Source: Chlorocebus sabaeus
Taxonomy: Eukaryota; Chordata; Mammalia; Primates; Cercopithecidae
Direction: 5' to 3'
Length of the DNA: 64,000 nucleotides
NCBI RefSeq assembly: GCF_047675955.1
Contig: NC_132910.1
Coordinates: 90,608,923 to 90,672,922, forward strand
Shown here: positions 33,827 through 46,296 of the stretch, piece by piece
Layout of the letters: each line of letters begins with the position of its first letter
How positions within the stretch are numbered: the stretch's first letter is position 1
The notes under the pieces: generated by a model
Databases searched by the model: none
What the model was told of the DNA's origin: nothing
Seen by the model: the letters and a program-made list of their open reading frames with translations, nothing else
Position numbers and translations under genes: made by a program

Positions 33827-35093
33827 CGTGCAGATACTGGGAGTTCAAGGCTAAACAGAGAAGGTGTACCTGCAGAGGAAGATGAAAGAGCCACTTTAGG
33901 TTACATCATTTTCAAACATGAACCACAGAAACAGGATTTTATATCTGATTTTTTAAAAGCTATCATTTACTGAGCTCGGTCACTCACTGGTTTTGAATTA
34001 TATATTTTTTCTTATTTAACCTTTTTACATATCACCTCCCCCCTTGCATATTATACTGGTGCACTAGAACATACCAGATACTTCCCCAGTTTCCAGTTGA
34101 TTTTCAGGGGTGAATACAATGCTGAAAGCTAAAGAAAGCAGCAAAAATACTTCATTCTCTTACTCAAAGGGGGTGAGGCAGGGTTGGGAGGCTAGAAGAA
34201 ATCTCCTCTCCAGACGCACAGAAGACACAGGTTCGTGGTGGGTGGGTACGTGTGGGAGTGAAGGAGAGGGGAGGAATCATGTTGCAAGTGTCCAACTGTC
34301 CCCTTGGTGCTGTGAGGTTTTCCCAGCCTAGGCACCCAAACTGTCAAGCGCTCCCTTTCTATCTACTACCTTGAGAACACCTGAAACCCTGCCTACGGCC
34401 CCCATCAGTGAAGCAGAGAGATCCTCCGGACCTGCAAGAGGCAGGGACAGGAAGGGAGCACGGTCCCTCTAGCAAAGTTAGTAGTGATGGCGGGGGGGAA
34501 CTACCAGAGGACCTTCACCAGATCTGCACATGACTCAGGCAGCAGCAGGGACACAGTTCCATCCCTCTTCCCCCACCATTCATTCCTGCTGGCTCCAGGC
34601 CCAAAGCTAGGGCAAAATGTTTTTATGACTCTCTTAAGATCCACTTGTACCTTTACAAATCATGTTGTGTATATTTCAAGTCTCCTTCTCTAGACGGACT
34701 GATTCTTATTTATGGTCCTAGAACACAACACAGTGCCTGGTACAGAATGTGGGTTAAGCATTGTCAGCAATGATTTTGCAGATAGGAATATTCTGTTTTA
34801 TATAAACAGTGCTGAGTCTTTCTCACAGACTGGATTCTCCTCCTGTGTTTTGGCAAAGTGCTTTGTTTCAGTTCAAATCTGAAGAGCATTTTTGAGTTGT
34901 TCTACTTTCCCACATTGACTGGCCCCAAATCTGCTTCCATCGCATTCTTTCCCACAGTTTTCTTCATTGAGAGCTGATTTCATAAAACTCTCTTTCTTAT
35001 TGGCTTTCCACCAGTTTCCCCTGTCGTACTCTGTCCCCACCAATGTGGTCATGGGCTAGAAAATCAATAAAACTCTTAATCACAAACAATGTG

Positions 35094-35120
35094 CAGCAGC
35101 AGCAGCAGCAGCAGCAGCAG
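35094..35120 (+). repeat. (CAG)9 trinucleotide tract
   Basis: Nine uninterrupted CAG units in noncoding DNA about 3 kb upstream of SETD7 exon 1. A frame through it would give polyglutamine, but nothing supports translation. Confidence 0.95.
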
Positions 35121-36986
35121 CGGTGTGGCTCAGCTCCTAACTTGGCAGCTCCCAGTGAGACAGAACGAGCTCTACCAGGGAGGAACAGGACTGCACAGAA
35201 CATCCAACATCTAGGCTGGGTGAGACTTGCTTTCGTGTTCACATCGAGAGTGACTTTTTTTTTTTTTTTTTTTCCTGTCTCTGGTCTTGAATCAGGAGGA
35301 GGGGTGACTTTTCTAAGCTGCTCTGGCTTAGTTTCCATTGTCTCCAAGGCTGGATTCCTTCTCTTCATACCCAGCTTGGGAAACATAAGTCCTTCTTCCA
35401 CTGCAGCAAGCAGTCAAAATACTGAGTTAATTTTATTCATTCTACCACCCCTGTCTTTCCCTGGAGAAGGCTGGTGCTTACATACAAGACTGATATAACT
35501 TTTGCAATAAATATATTTTTACAAGCTTCTTGTATTTTATGCACCTTCCTACATTTAGGGGAAACAATTCTGTCAATTCGCTGCTATGCATGCTAAGCGA
35601 ATTGTGAAACAACTAGTGAATGTGGAACTTGTGTGGGATTCACTACTGTTGGCTGTTACTGACTCTTCATCCTGCCCGCTGGCAGGGACTGGAGGGGCCC
35701 AAGCAGTCTTCTGGGTCTCCATGTATTTGGGAGGGAGGAGCCTCTGAGACCTCAGCGGTAGGAAGTTGCATCAGGGCCTCTCCAGGTGGCCTGGTGACTT
35801 TATGGTTGTTGACCTGGCTCTGGTTTCCACCACTTGCTTACACCACCAGCAGGAAGACAAGAATAGAACTAGTGAAAGAGCTTTTAAATAATCATCAAGT
35901 CTCGTTTTGCACTACTCACTACTTCACAAGATTTTTTCCCACCAAATTAGCCAGTTTGATTGAGTTTTTACTGTTTTGGTTCCACCAAGAACGAGCCAAG
36001 CAACTGGGCAATTTAGTTCTCAGGGCCTTCGTTTTCCCATTTGTAAATGAGGAGTTGGGCTACATAAATTTGAAGCTCAAACTTTCTCTGTCACCTTTTC
36101 TGGAGGAAAGGTAAATAGAGCCTGAGGAGCCCCAGGAAAAGGCACATAAAAAGGAAATGGGAAGAAGCCAGGGCAACTCTAACAAACTGAATACTCAAGT
36201 CCTCTCACTTTAATGGCTCTATCTGGGCAGGCAGGTGAGGGGAGAACCTTTATCTTGACTCTAGGGAGGGAAGCATGGAAGTTTTAGGAGAACCAAAGTT
36301 CCTGGGTTCTGAATCACTGAGTCACTAATCAAGTGGCTAACTGTGTTAGTGACAACTGCAGAAACTGGAGGGAGGGGCTGGGAGAGGAGCAGTGAGGAGG
36401 AGACCGGTGGGGGAGGAGATGGGGATGAAAGGGAAGCGTTTGCAGTTTGTAGAGCACTGGGAAGAGCAGGGACATCAAGGGCACCAAATAAAGGTTCAGG
36501 GAGCAAAGAAAGAAATGGAGAAAATTCATTCTGCTGGAAATAGACATGACTGCAGTCAGGAAGAAGACTTACAGATTCAGGGTGACCTGATTTGATTACA
36601 GCAACAGGAAGTGCAGGAGAGAGAGAGGGCAGAATAACCTGACCTAAGGAAGTGAATTAAATAATAGAGAAGACACCACAGTTGCCATGGTATTAAAATA
36701 CCTCATGCCACATTAAGCTTCCTCTTTCTCTTTTGCTTGATTCTTGTTTTTGCAACATGTTAATGTCATTGCAGTGTATCCAGTAAACTAAATTTAGACT
36801 TTCTGGGGCGGGTGGGGGGAAGGGAAGATGCAGCCCAGATCTCCCTGTTTGGGTCGACTCTGGGCCAATATTGTTCCTTCACAGAGTTCTTGGGGTTTTT
36901 TGCATTATGGGATATGAAAACTTTTATGTCAGGCTTGGGCCTGGTGAAGCTGCTGAGTGAAATGATTTAAAAAAAAAAAAAAATGA

Positions 36987-37294
36987 GGCCAGGTGTGGTG
37001 GCTCATGCCTGTAATTCCAGTGCTTTGGGAGACAGAGGCAGGTGGATTACCTGAGGTCAGGAGTTCAAGACCAGCCTGGCCAACATGATGAAACCCTGAC
37101 TCTACTGAAAATACAAAAATTACAAAAATACAAAAATTGGTGGTGCATGCCTGTAGTCCCAGCTACTCGGGAGGCTGAGGAAGAAGAATCACTTGAACCT
37201 GGGAGGCGGAGGTTGGAATGAGCCAAGATGGCACCACTGCACTGCACTCTAGCCTGGGCCACAGAGTGAGACTCCGTCTCAAAAAGTAAAAAAT

Positions 37295-37296
<2 letters not shown>
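36987..37296 (+). mobile_element. AluS-like element
   Basis: Forward Alu with a disturbed linker (ACAAAAATTACAAAAATACA) and a tail that leads into a CA microsatellite. Confidence 0.85.

Positions 37297-37327
<31 letters not shown>
37297..37327. repeat. (CA)n microsatellite
   Basis: About 15 CA dinucleotides arising from the tail of the preceding Alu. Confidence 0.95.
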
Positions 37328-37331
<4 letters not shown>

Positions 37332-40011
37332 AAACACTGGAAATAGTTTTCAAAGAGGCATCTGTTTTAGAAATTACTTCAGAAAAACAATAGGATTGCA
37401 GAAATTTGAAAAATAAAGACAGCCACCAACAAAACCAAATGTGTTTTCTTAGGTATTATTTTCTCTAACTGCTTTTGAAAAATTACTGGGCTAAAATTAA
37501 GATGATTGGGTCCTGCAATTGGTAGTCTGCAAAAGTGGACATTGCAGAGGGCAGGTACATGGTACACTCTTTTGACACTACCATACCCAGGATGGGCAGA
37601 GGAGTATTTCCAGCTGACCTATTTACCACAAATCTCACAACATTCATCAAGGGTCAGCTCTTGACCTTCCTCGAGTGGACTCACATTAACTAGACACTGA
37701 GAGACAGAGATGTATACCTGAATGATGATGGACAGATCAGAATACTCACATCGTCAGGGCACAAGGTCTCTCTATGTAAATAAATGCACTTGAGAAGACA
37801 AATTCCATCTGAAAGTTTGCTTAGTTATCTGGAGTAGAATGAATGACATTCGTTGTGTGGTCGACAAGACAAATACTCCTGATACAGTGTTCTGAAAGAA
37901 TGAGGTTGCCCACCCATCCCACTCACCCCTGCTTAGATGGCCCTGTGGCTTCTGAGGCTTCAAGCTTCTTTCCCCGTGCTCTAGTTTCTTCAAACCTGTT
38001 TCTCCACACCTGTTTCTCCACACAGCATCCTGTACAGCCCACTAGGCAGATTTACACTCTCTAAGTCATAATGACATTCTCTATCTTCCTGGCATTATAG
38101 CCAAGTCACTTTAATGGGAATTTGAGGTAATCCTCAAACTTTTCAGTCACAAATTGAGTCACTCTCTTGGTTTATGCCCACTGAATTCTAGCCAAAACCA
38201 TTGGGTGTGCAGATTTTGGTAGTCAAAGTTTCTGAGAGCAACCTAGTTCTCAAGTTCTTGGGAAAGCACCTCATTTCTGTTTCACGAGCCATCAACAGTG
38301 GGCCAACCTTCTTAGGCTACCATGATTTCTGAGAAATAGACCAGACATATTAAGACCCATGTGGCCTGTTCTGTGATACAGTCATCCACGTTTTCCTGGG
38401 CACTCAGCTCAAAGATATTTCTATTCTGTGCAGGAGTGGAGAGGTTGGCTCTTTGCTATGATGACTTAGGCAACGGAATGCCACCTTGAGGATGCAGGTA
38501 CCATCTACTATAACATAGATAGAAGGCAAAGTGTCCTCTTCATTGTCCAGATGGGACTCTCTGACTTTGAATCCAATATCCAGAAATGAAAATATACATG
38601 TGGTCCTCTTCACTCAGTCACAAACAAAGACAGGTTGATTAAAATGTTTCTGGGACCTGGCATTGAAATGACAACCGTTGATCCACAGGCAGCCCTCACC
38701 CGGAGGGGCTTGATGCTAAGCCATCCCTTCCTGTATGTATTTGCTGGAGACCTGTCTTGCAGCCTCTTTGGATCTGGCCTGTCCTTTCAGGTCATTTAAG
38801 GTCTTATTGATCCTCCTTGCTGAGTCCATAGATCAATTCCTAGGAAAAGATGCTGTGGCCAGCTTTTGGAATGTCTTTCAGACAAATTTAAAAAGCCCTA
38901 ATCAAATGCTCCTGTGCTCAAGATAGAGGACCAAAAAGAAAGCAGCCCTGTGGTAGGCCTTGTACTGTCTCCTTGGAGAAAAATGCCAGTTGAGAGTAGG
39001 TCTTCTGCAAGTTATAAGCATCACTTCCCAACCTGGCATCTGGGGAATGCCTTAAGTCTGAGACAGTGTGAGTTCTTCAGCAGAGCAGGGAGCTTGGTCA
39101 TTACTCAGCTGTGACGTCTTGGCACCTCCACCTCATCTGTGTCGCCTGCTCTGTGCTCTCCCCCAAGATGATGTGGCAAAGGTTGTGATTTGAACCAGGT
39201 CAGGTTCATTCTCAGTTGTAGACAAGATAAGAGAGAGGGGAAAATCAGTGATCTCTCCCTTCTTGCCAATCCTATAGAATTTGGAGTATCTGCAACTAAC
39301 TTTCCTTAATATTTCATAATGATCCTTCTGAAAATGTGCATTGAGAATTGTGGGATTGGTTATATCCAAGTAGAGTCATCTTGTTTATAGGCTTATTTTC
39401 ATCTAAGGGGCTATTTTTATTGCTGACATATACCTTTCAAGTATTTGGAAAGGTTTATCCTGAATGGAATGTAATTTGGCATCTCTGAGCTCATTTGCAA
39501 CTCACAATAATTCATCCCCAAGACCAGAGATGTTTAAAGACTTGCCCAGGATCCCACAACTGAAATGTGGCCAAATGAGGCTCAAATCAAGGCCCATTGG
39601 GTCTTCAGCCATACCTCACATTTCATGCAGAGTGACAAGACTCCTCAGAGGGTGGGCATCAGAGGGCAGGGGTGAAGCAACAAGAGATGGCATTTAGAGA
39701 CAGTCTGCTGTTTCCCAGGAGACTGAGTCACATCCTTTCATTTCATCCTGAAAATGACCTTACGGAATATCTCCATTTATAGATGAGGAAACCCGAGACT
39801 GTGAGTTCAAATAACTTGTCCAGAGTCGCATAACTAGTGAGAGTGGGATTGGAACCACAGCTGTGCAAACCATGAAAAGGCACAGATAGAGGAAATGGGA
39901 GTAGCAGGACAGTTGTGGAGAAATAATTCTAGAAGATTATTGAGTAAAGGAAAAGTTCTTAAAGAAGCTCTACATCAAGTTTATGGTGCCATACAAGATG
40001 GACTTACGGGG
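37328..40011. other. Intergenic DNA, mostly unique
   Basis: No gene recognised. A small 14-base tandem duplication (CCTGTTTCTCCACA twice) is at 37995-38022. A reverse-oriented MIR-like core lies at 39725-39865, and 39480-39610 may be a second, more diverged one. Confidence 0.55.
39725..39865 (-). mobile_element. MIR element
   Basis: Reverse-complement MIR core: TCTCCATTTATAGATGAGG, AAACCCGAGACTGTG, AATAACTTGTCCAGAGTCGC, ATAACTAGTGAGAGTGGGAT. Confidence 0.75.
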
Positions 40012-40431
40012 TGTATTAATCTGTTCTCACATTGCTGTAAAGAAATACCTGAGACCAGGTAATTTAGAAAGAAAAGAGATTTAATTGGCTCATGGCTCTG
40101 CAGGCTACACAATAAGCATGACGGCTTCTGCTCAGCTTCTGGAGAGGCCTCAGCAAACTTACAATCATGGCAGAAGGTGAATGGGGAGCAGGCAGTCACA
40201 TGGAGAGAGCAGGAACAAGAGAGAGAGGTGGAAGGTGCTACACACTTAAACGACCACATCTCTTGAAAATTCACTCACTATCATGAGGACAGCACCAAGA
40301 GGATGGTGCTAAACCATTCATGAGAAATCCATCCCCATGATCCAGCCACCTCCCCGCAGGCCCCACCTCCAATATGGGGGATTACATTTCAACATGAGAT
40401 TTGGGAGGGGACAACATCCAAACTGCATCGT
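40012..40431 (-). mobile_element. MaLR LTR (MST/MLT type), solitary
   Basis: Starts TGTATTAATCTGTTCTCACA and continues with GAGACCAGGTAATTTAGAAA, AAACTTACAATCATGGCAGA and ATCCAGCCACCTCCCCGCAG to CAAACTGCATCGTA. This is the reverse complement of a MaLR LTR. No internal retroviral coding sequence is seen. Confidence 0.85.
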
Positions 40432-40880
40432 ACGGGAAGTGACAACATCACAATGGCTGGCCTCTCATGGCAAAGGAGAGATTTGACCTTTCTTCTGGGG
40501 GGTATGCTTTTGTGGAGGTGTCCCAAGTGACCCCCATCCCTTATTTGAGATGATATACTTCTTGAGTTCAAGTCGTTCAGTTTGTTTTTCTGGTTCTGGT
40601 GGCTGAATGGAGGGCAGATATTCTCTCTGCAGCAGATGTGCCATCCTTCACAGTGCCTAGCATGCTACTGGACGTACAGGTGTCCAGGAGGTTGGCAAGC
40701 ATATTGCCAGGAAAAACTGTTCTACCACTGAGGGCCCAATGCAGACAAGCCCACCATGAGCAGGCTGGCTGGCCATGGGTAAGGATGCCCATCTTAGGAG
40801 CAAGGTACAGCTGACAGATGACTTTTGAGCCATGCAAATGGAAGACAGGAAAATGCTTTTTGAAGAACTTCATTAATTTT

Positions 40881-41180
40881 TATTTACTTATTTATTTTTG
40901 AGATGGAGTTTGCTTGTTGCCCGGGCTGGAGTGCAATGGCATGGTCTCAGCTCACTGCAATGTCTGCCTCCTGGGTTCAAGCGATTCTCCTGCCTCAGCC
41001 TCCCAAGAAGCTGGGATTACAGGTGCCCGCTACCATGCCTGACTAATTTTTTTTGTATTTTTAGTGGAGATGGGGTTTCACATGTTGGCCAGGATGGTCT
41101 CGAACTCCTGAACTTAGGTGATCCGCCCGCTCAGCCTCCCAAAGTGCTGGGATTACAGGCGTGAGCCACCGAACCCAGCC
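40881..41180 (-). mobile_element. AluS-like element
   Basis: Reverse-oriented full-length Alu with a (TTTA)-rich tail. AACTTCATTAATTTTT repeats on both sides as the target-site duplication. Confidence 0.9.
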
Positions 41181-41396
41181 AAACTTCATTAATTTTTTAA
41201 AAATCCAGTCTTAATCTATAATTTTAAATCACCATTTACTTTATTAATTTTAGAAGAAAAACATTCATTGGAGAGAGATTAAATAGAATATCAAAAATAA
41301 AATGTACAAATCACTCAAAATCCTAACAACCAACAGTAACTATGACAAACAATCTGGTATGCCCTTTCAGACACTTTATAAAAATATATAAGCATA

Positions 41397-41720
41397 GCTG
41401 GGTGCAGTGGCTCATGCCTGTAATCCCAGCACTTTGGGAGGCTGAGGCAGGCTGATCACGAGGTCAGGAGATCAGGACCAGCCTGGCCAACATGGTGAAA
41501 CCCCTTATCTACTAAAAATACAAAAATTAGCTGGGTGTGGTGGTGTGCACCTGTAGTCCCAGCTACTTGGAAGGCTGAGGTAGAAGAATCACTTGAACCC
41601 AGGAGACAGAGATTGGAATGAGCTGAGATCGTGCCACTGCACTCCAGCCTGGGTGACACAGGGAAACTCCATTTCAATAAATAAATAAATAAATACATAT
41701 ATATATATATACACACACAC
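41397..41720 (+). mobile_element. AluS-like element with AT/AC tail
   Basis: Forward full-length Alu. The tail has become (AAAT)n then (AT)n(AC)n at 41675-41720. Confidence 0.87.
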
Positions 41721-41844
41721 CTGTCCTATAAATGTGTTTATAGGACACATAATCTTGCATTTTTTAAATTAACTCCATTCTTAAGTAATATATTAATTAA
41801 CTGTCCAATGGTACATTTGATTCCGTGTATTACAGTTCAGCATT

Positions 41845-42139
41845 TTATTTATTTATGTATTTATTTATTCGAGATGGGGTCTTGCTCTGTCACCCGGAGT
41901 GCAGTGGCATTACCACTTCCCAGGCTCAGGTGATCCTCCCACCTCAGCCTCTCGAGTAGCTGGAACTACAGGTGTGCACCATTACACCTGGCTAATTTTA
42001 AAATTTTTTTTTTGTAGAGATGGGTTTTCGCCATGTTGCCCAGGCTGGCCTTGAAATTCTGAGCCCAAGCGATCCACCCACCTCAGCCTTCCAAAGTGCT
42101 AGGATTACAGGCATGAACCACTGCACCCAACACCCAGCC
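41845..42139 (-). mobile_element. AluJ-like element
   Basis: Reverse-oriented Alu with a (TTTA)-type tail and a short internal deletion after CACCCGGAGTGCAG. It directly precedes another Alu. Confidence 0.83.
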
Positions 42140-42145
42140 ACAGTT

Positions 42146-42442
42146 TGTTTTTGTTTTTGTTTTGAGACGGAGTCTTGCTCTGTCGCCCAGGTTGGAGTGC
42201 AGTGGCGTGATCTCAGCTCACTGCAACCTCCGCCTCCCATGTTCAAGCAATTCTCTGCCTCAGCCTCCCAAGTAGCTGGGATTATAAGTGACTGCCACCA
42301 TGCCCAGCTAATTTTTGTATATTTTTAGTAGAGACGGGGTTCACCATCTTGGCCAGGCTGGTCTTGAACTCCTGACCTTGTGATCCACCCACTTAGGCCT
42401 CCCAAAGTGTTGGGATTACAGGTGTGAGCCACCGCGCCCGGC
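42146..42442 (-). mobile_element. AluS-like element
   Basis: Reverse-oriented full-length Alu. GCCACAGTTT flanks both sides. Confidence 0.88.
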
Positions 42443-42484
42443 TGCCACAGTTTTTTTTATAGTGTCATTCAAGATGAACTTGTA

Positions 42485-42622
42485 GGCCAGGAGTGGTGGC
42501 TCACGCCTATAATGCTAGCACTTTGGGAGGCCGAGGTGGGTGGATCACTTGAACCCAGGAGTTTGAGACCAGCCTGGGCAGCATGGTGAAATCCCGTCTC
42601 TACTTAAAAGAAAAAAAAAAAA
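42485..42622 (+). mobile_element. Alu left monomer (FLAM-like)
   Basis: A single Alu left arm with an A-rich tail. The direct repeat AGATGAACTTGTAGG is present before and after, showing it inserted as a monomer. Confidence 0.88.
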
Positions 42623-43218
42623 AGATGAACTTGTAGGCAGTGTTCTTAAAATTAATAATAAAATTGTAAACATTTGTAATCTAGAAATTATTTAATGTGT
42701 AGAAGCAAGCAATCATATGCTTTTGAGAACAACAGATAATATACTTGCATAGAACAACATCTAGTAAAAATAAACCAAAATGTTAATAGTAATTATCACA
42801 GAATGATGTGATCTCGAGTGATTTAATTTCTCTTTTTGCTCATTTAAAAAATGTTTCTTATGATAACTATTATTGATTTAATCAATTTTGTAATTATAAT
42901 TATAATAATAAAAAAAAACTCTTACCAGTTGGAGGCACATTACTTTTCTAGACTTTATTTTCTGTATATGTAATATGGACATTCTAGAAATTACTCTATA
43001 GAGAGGTTGTGTGGATTAATGGATAATGCAGACAAAGGGCTTTAAGGAGCTCCAGGCACACGGTTAAGTGTACACTACATGGTGGCCACCAGCATCCCTG
43101 CTGTCATCTGATTCATTTGTGCTTCTACCTCTACTCTTGCCTGTTCTTCATAGGTAGAAGAGTAGCCTTTCAAGTCAGATCACATAAGGCTTTGCCCTGT
43201 TTAAAGCCTTCCAGTGTA

Positions 43219-43270
43219 GCCAGGAGCGGTGACTCACGCCTGTAATCCTAGCACTCTGGGAGGCTGAGAC
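43219..43270 (+). mobile_element. Alu fragment (first 52 bases only)
   Basis: AGCCAGGAGCGGTGACTCAC through GGGAGGCTGAGAC, then an abrupt return to L2 sequence. The 3' portion is missing, so a deletion is likely. Confidence 0.75.
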
Positions 43271-43398
43271 TGTTTTTGTTCTATCCTACCTCAGGGCCTT
43301 TGCACTCACCCTTCCTCTTTACCTGAGATTCCACTCCCCTCATCTTAGGTGGTTTTTGGTCTGAGCATAAAAGTCACCTCCCCAAAGATGCCTTCCCA

Positions 43399-43698
43399 GG
43401 CCGGGCGCGGTGGCTCACGCCTGTAATCCCAGCACTTTGGGAGGCCGAGATGGGCAGATCATGAGGTCAGGAGATGGAGACCGTCCTGGCTAACATGGTG
43501 AAACCCCGTCTCTACTAAAAAATACAAAAAACTAGTTGGGCGAGGTGGCGGGCGCCTGTAGTCCCAGCTACTTGGGAGGCTGAGGCAGGAGAATGGCGTA
43601 AACCCGGGAGGCGGAGCTTATAGTGAGCTGAGATCCGACCACTGCACTCCAGCCTGGGCGACAGAGCGAGACTCCATCTCAAAAAAAAAAAAAAAAAA
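43399..43698 (+). mobile_element. AluY, Old World monkey type
   Basis: Forward, nearly intact AluY with ACTAGTTGGGCGAGGTGGCG and GATCCGACCACTGC. Exact direct repeat AGATGCCTTCCC on both sides. Confidence 0.93.
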
Positions 43699-44120
43699 GA
43701 TGCCTTCCCTGCCCACACAACCAAAGGTAGCTAACCAGCCACACTTCTATTGAATACTTCTCTGGTTTAATACTTCCCTTGGTTAATTTTCATCATAGCA
43801 TTTGTCAGCACCTTACACGTTCTTGTTCATTCTGTTACCTAGTCTCCATTTCTCCACAGACCTTGCTTGTCATGTCAGAGCTGTCATGGCATATCCAGAA
43901 GAGTGTCTAGCACATTGCACATGCTCCAGACATGGGTGTTAAATCCTTTCATTAATTAATTAGATTATCTTTGTCAAGTGACTGAACGGTTTAATCACCT
44001 TCTCAGAGGTCTGGTGTTTTCCTAAGGAGGCAGAGGGCAATTATTTCACTTTATTTCTACACCCCCCACCCTCCACCACTACCCCCAATTAGAAAGAGGA
44101 TGATTTTAAAAAACAAAAAA

Positions 44121-44420
44121 GGGTGGGCATGGCGGCTCATGCCTGTAATCCCAGCACTTTGGGAGGCCGAGGCAGGTGGATTACCTGAGGTCAGGAGCTT
44201 GAGACCAGCCTGGCCAACGTGGTAAAACCTTGTCTCTACTAAAAATACAAAAATTAGCTGGCGTAGTGTCAGCCACCTGTAATCCCAGCTACTCGGGATG
44301 CTGAGGCAGGAGAATCGCTTGAACCTGGGAGGCAGAGGTGGTGAACCAAGATCGCACTGCTACACTCCAGCCTAGACGAGGGAGTGAGACTCCATCTCAA
44401 AACAAACAAACAAACAAAAA
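44121..44420 (+). mobile_element. AluS-like element
   Basis: Forward full-length Alu with a (CAAA)n tail at 44398-44420. Confidence 0.88.
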
Positions 44421-45925
44421 CATCTGTTTCTCATGTTCTTTCAGATATGGCTGGATTCCTACCTTTCCATCCCAGATTGGGTTTTGTTTTTTGTTATTTT
44501 TAAGGCTGCCGAGATTTGAAAAGAGAACCTTTGCAGACTTTAATTCTGATACATGAGGCAGGACAGGCAGTCCTCACTCTACAAAGAGGTTGTGTTCCCA
44601 AAGTTTCTTTGTTTTGTTTGTTTCCAACACAGAATGCATTTTTCATTGGAAACAATGTTCCCAGACTAGCCCACAAAAGCCTATTTAACCCACTATGCTA
44701 AGTAGAAAACGAAATGCGTTTAAATTCTAGGAAACACAACCGGGAAAATGAATAAGAAACACAATTTAAATGTTTATGTTGAATATTAGTGCTTGGGGAA
44801 AAGCAGCTTCCAACAAAGAAGAATGAAGCAGAAAGAGTCAGGGGTGTGGAAGATTCCGAGAACGGAGTGGAAGCCCGGTTGTCATGGCCAGGCCACAGTC
44901 CAGCATCTGACAGGGCTGTGGACGAAAGCTGAGTCTAACAGCAGCTGGGCCTGGGCAGGTCTGAGCCTGTGTGAGGAACATTCCTGCAGATCCACAGCAT
45001 GCAGAGGGCAGGCGGGACTGACACAGACACTTCTCCCCAGTGAATTCTGGAGGCTGGAGTTAACCTAGGGGAAGTCTTCCATGAGGCCGAAGTTGGAGTA
45101 TGTGACAGGTGTGGCTCCCGGGCCTCATGGAGTTCCTCAGAGAGCTTCTGCCTGGGTTATGTGAGTATAAACATGTTACTACATCTTAAAAAATAATGGG
45201 CTCAGTTTTAGTTTCATTGGTGTTTACCACAAGGTAATTTCAGGCATTTTTCCCCTATATCTGATCTTTGTGATGCTACTTTGAGGCAAAAGCTTTTTAT
45301 CTCCTAAAACTCAGGCCCCAAAAGCAGGGGCCATCTCCTTATAGAGGAGGTCTTCTAAAATTTCTCATGTTTTTCCAGAATTTGAAATTTCTCCTATTTT
45401 GAATAAGGAAGTGTTCTATTTGGGAAAGAGCCATTATCCTGAAATCAACCCTAATTTTGGAAGCTTGTAGAAAGAGTACCCCAGTAGAACTGGTAAAGAA
45501 GGAAGCAAAGAAATTGAAGACACAGTTAGGAATTATTCCTGCAAAGAGTACTTCATAATTATTAAGTGTTTTATGTCAAGTAAATGAACTCCTAAAGATC
45601 ACTTAAAGGCAATAGCAGTAAATAGTTATGTTTTAGATGATGAATCTAAATTTAGAGGACAAAGTACAAAATGGGGTAACGTTTCCAACAAGAGTATCTT
45701 ATATGGAATGTTAAGTGCTTAGGCAGGAAAGAGTATGCTCTTGAAAATTATCCGGGATGATTTTGAGAGGGGCTCTAGTGATGAAGACATTAGTCTCAAA
45801 GATGTATGTGAAGAGTTTGAATAAAATTGTTTCACAAAATGTGGGACTGAAGATAGCTATACTTCTATGCATGTAGCAAAACTTGTACCTCATAAGTTAA
45901 TACAAATGTTTAAAAAGCTGTATTT
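44421..45925. other. Intergenic DNA, no gene recognised
   Basis: Unique-looking sequence. Open frames are under 95 codons and show no recognisable domain. 45400-45900 is AT-rich and has short acidic-looking frames, each closed by stops. Confidence 0.5.
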
Positions 45926-46231
45926 CTTTTCTTTCTTTCTTTTTTTTTTTTTTTTGATATGGTGCCTCACTGTGTCACCTAGGCTGGAGTGCAGTGGCAC
46001 AATCTCAGCTCACTGCAACCTCCACCTCCTGGGTTCAAGTGGTTCTCCTGCCTCAGCCTCCTGAGTAGCCGATATTACAGGCAGATGTCACCAGTTAATT
46101 TTTGTATTTTTAGTAGAGACGGAGTTTTGCCATGTTGGCCAGGTTGGTCTGGAACTCCTGACCTCGGGTGATCCACCCGCCTCATTCTCCCAAAGTGCTG
46201 GGATTACAGGCATGAGCCACCGTACCTGGCC
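45926..46231 (-). mobile_element. AluS-like element
   Basis: Reverse-oriented Alu with a T/CTTT tail. AAAAAGCTGTATTTCTT and AAAAAGCTATATTTCTT flank it. Confidence 0.9.
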
Positions 46232-46296
46232 TAAAAAGCTATATTTCTTAAGGTATTGTTTTATATAATGTGTGATTTAAATATATGTGCAACCAC

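Larger units (their letters stand above)
33061..36986. other. SETD7 5' flank, mostly unique DNA
   Basis: No Alu, L1 or LTR recognised in nearly 4 kb, unusually low for this window. It contains a degenerate minisatellite (33687-33826), a CAG tract (35094-35120), A/T homopolymers (33328-33344 and 35253-35273) and a purine-rich stretch (36360-36440). I found no exon or conserved protein. Open frames (up to about 164 codons near 35620-36114) resemble nothing I know. Confidence 0.6.
43150..43860 (+). mobile_element. L2-like LINE fragment interrupted by Alu sequences
   Basis: Flanking text (CTTTGCCCTGTTTAAAGCCT; CCTCAGGGCCTTTGCACTC; CACCTCCCCAAAGATGCC; CAGCACCTTACACG) follows the LINE-2 3' region. 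A 52-base Alu fragment (43219-43270) and an AluY interrupt it. Confidence 0.6.

Noticed and set aside
35043..35498. 151-codon frame with a polyglutamine run
   Set aside because: The run comes from the CAG tract. There is no conserved sequence around it, and a second homopolymer gives poly-Phe.
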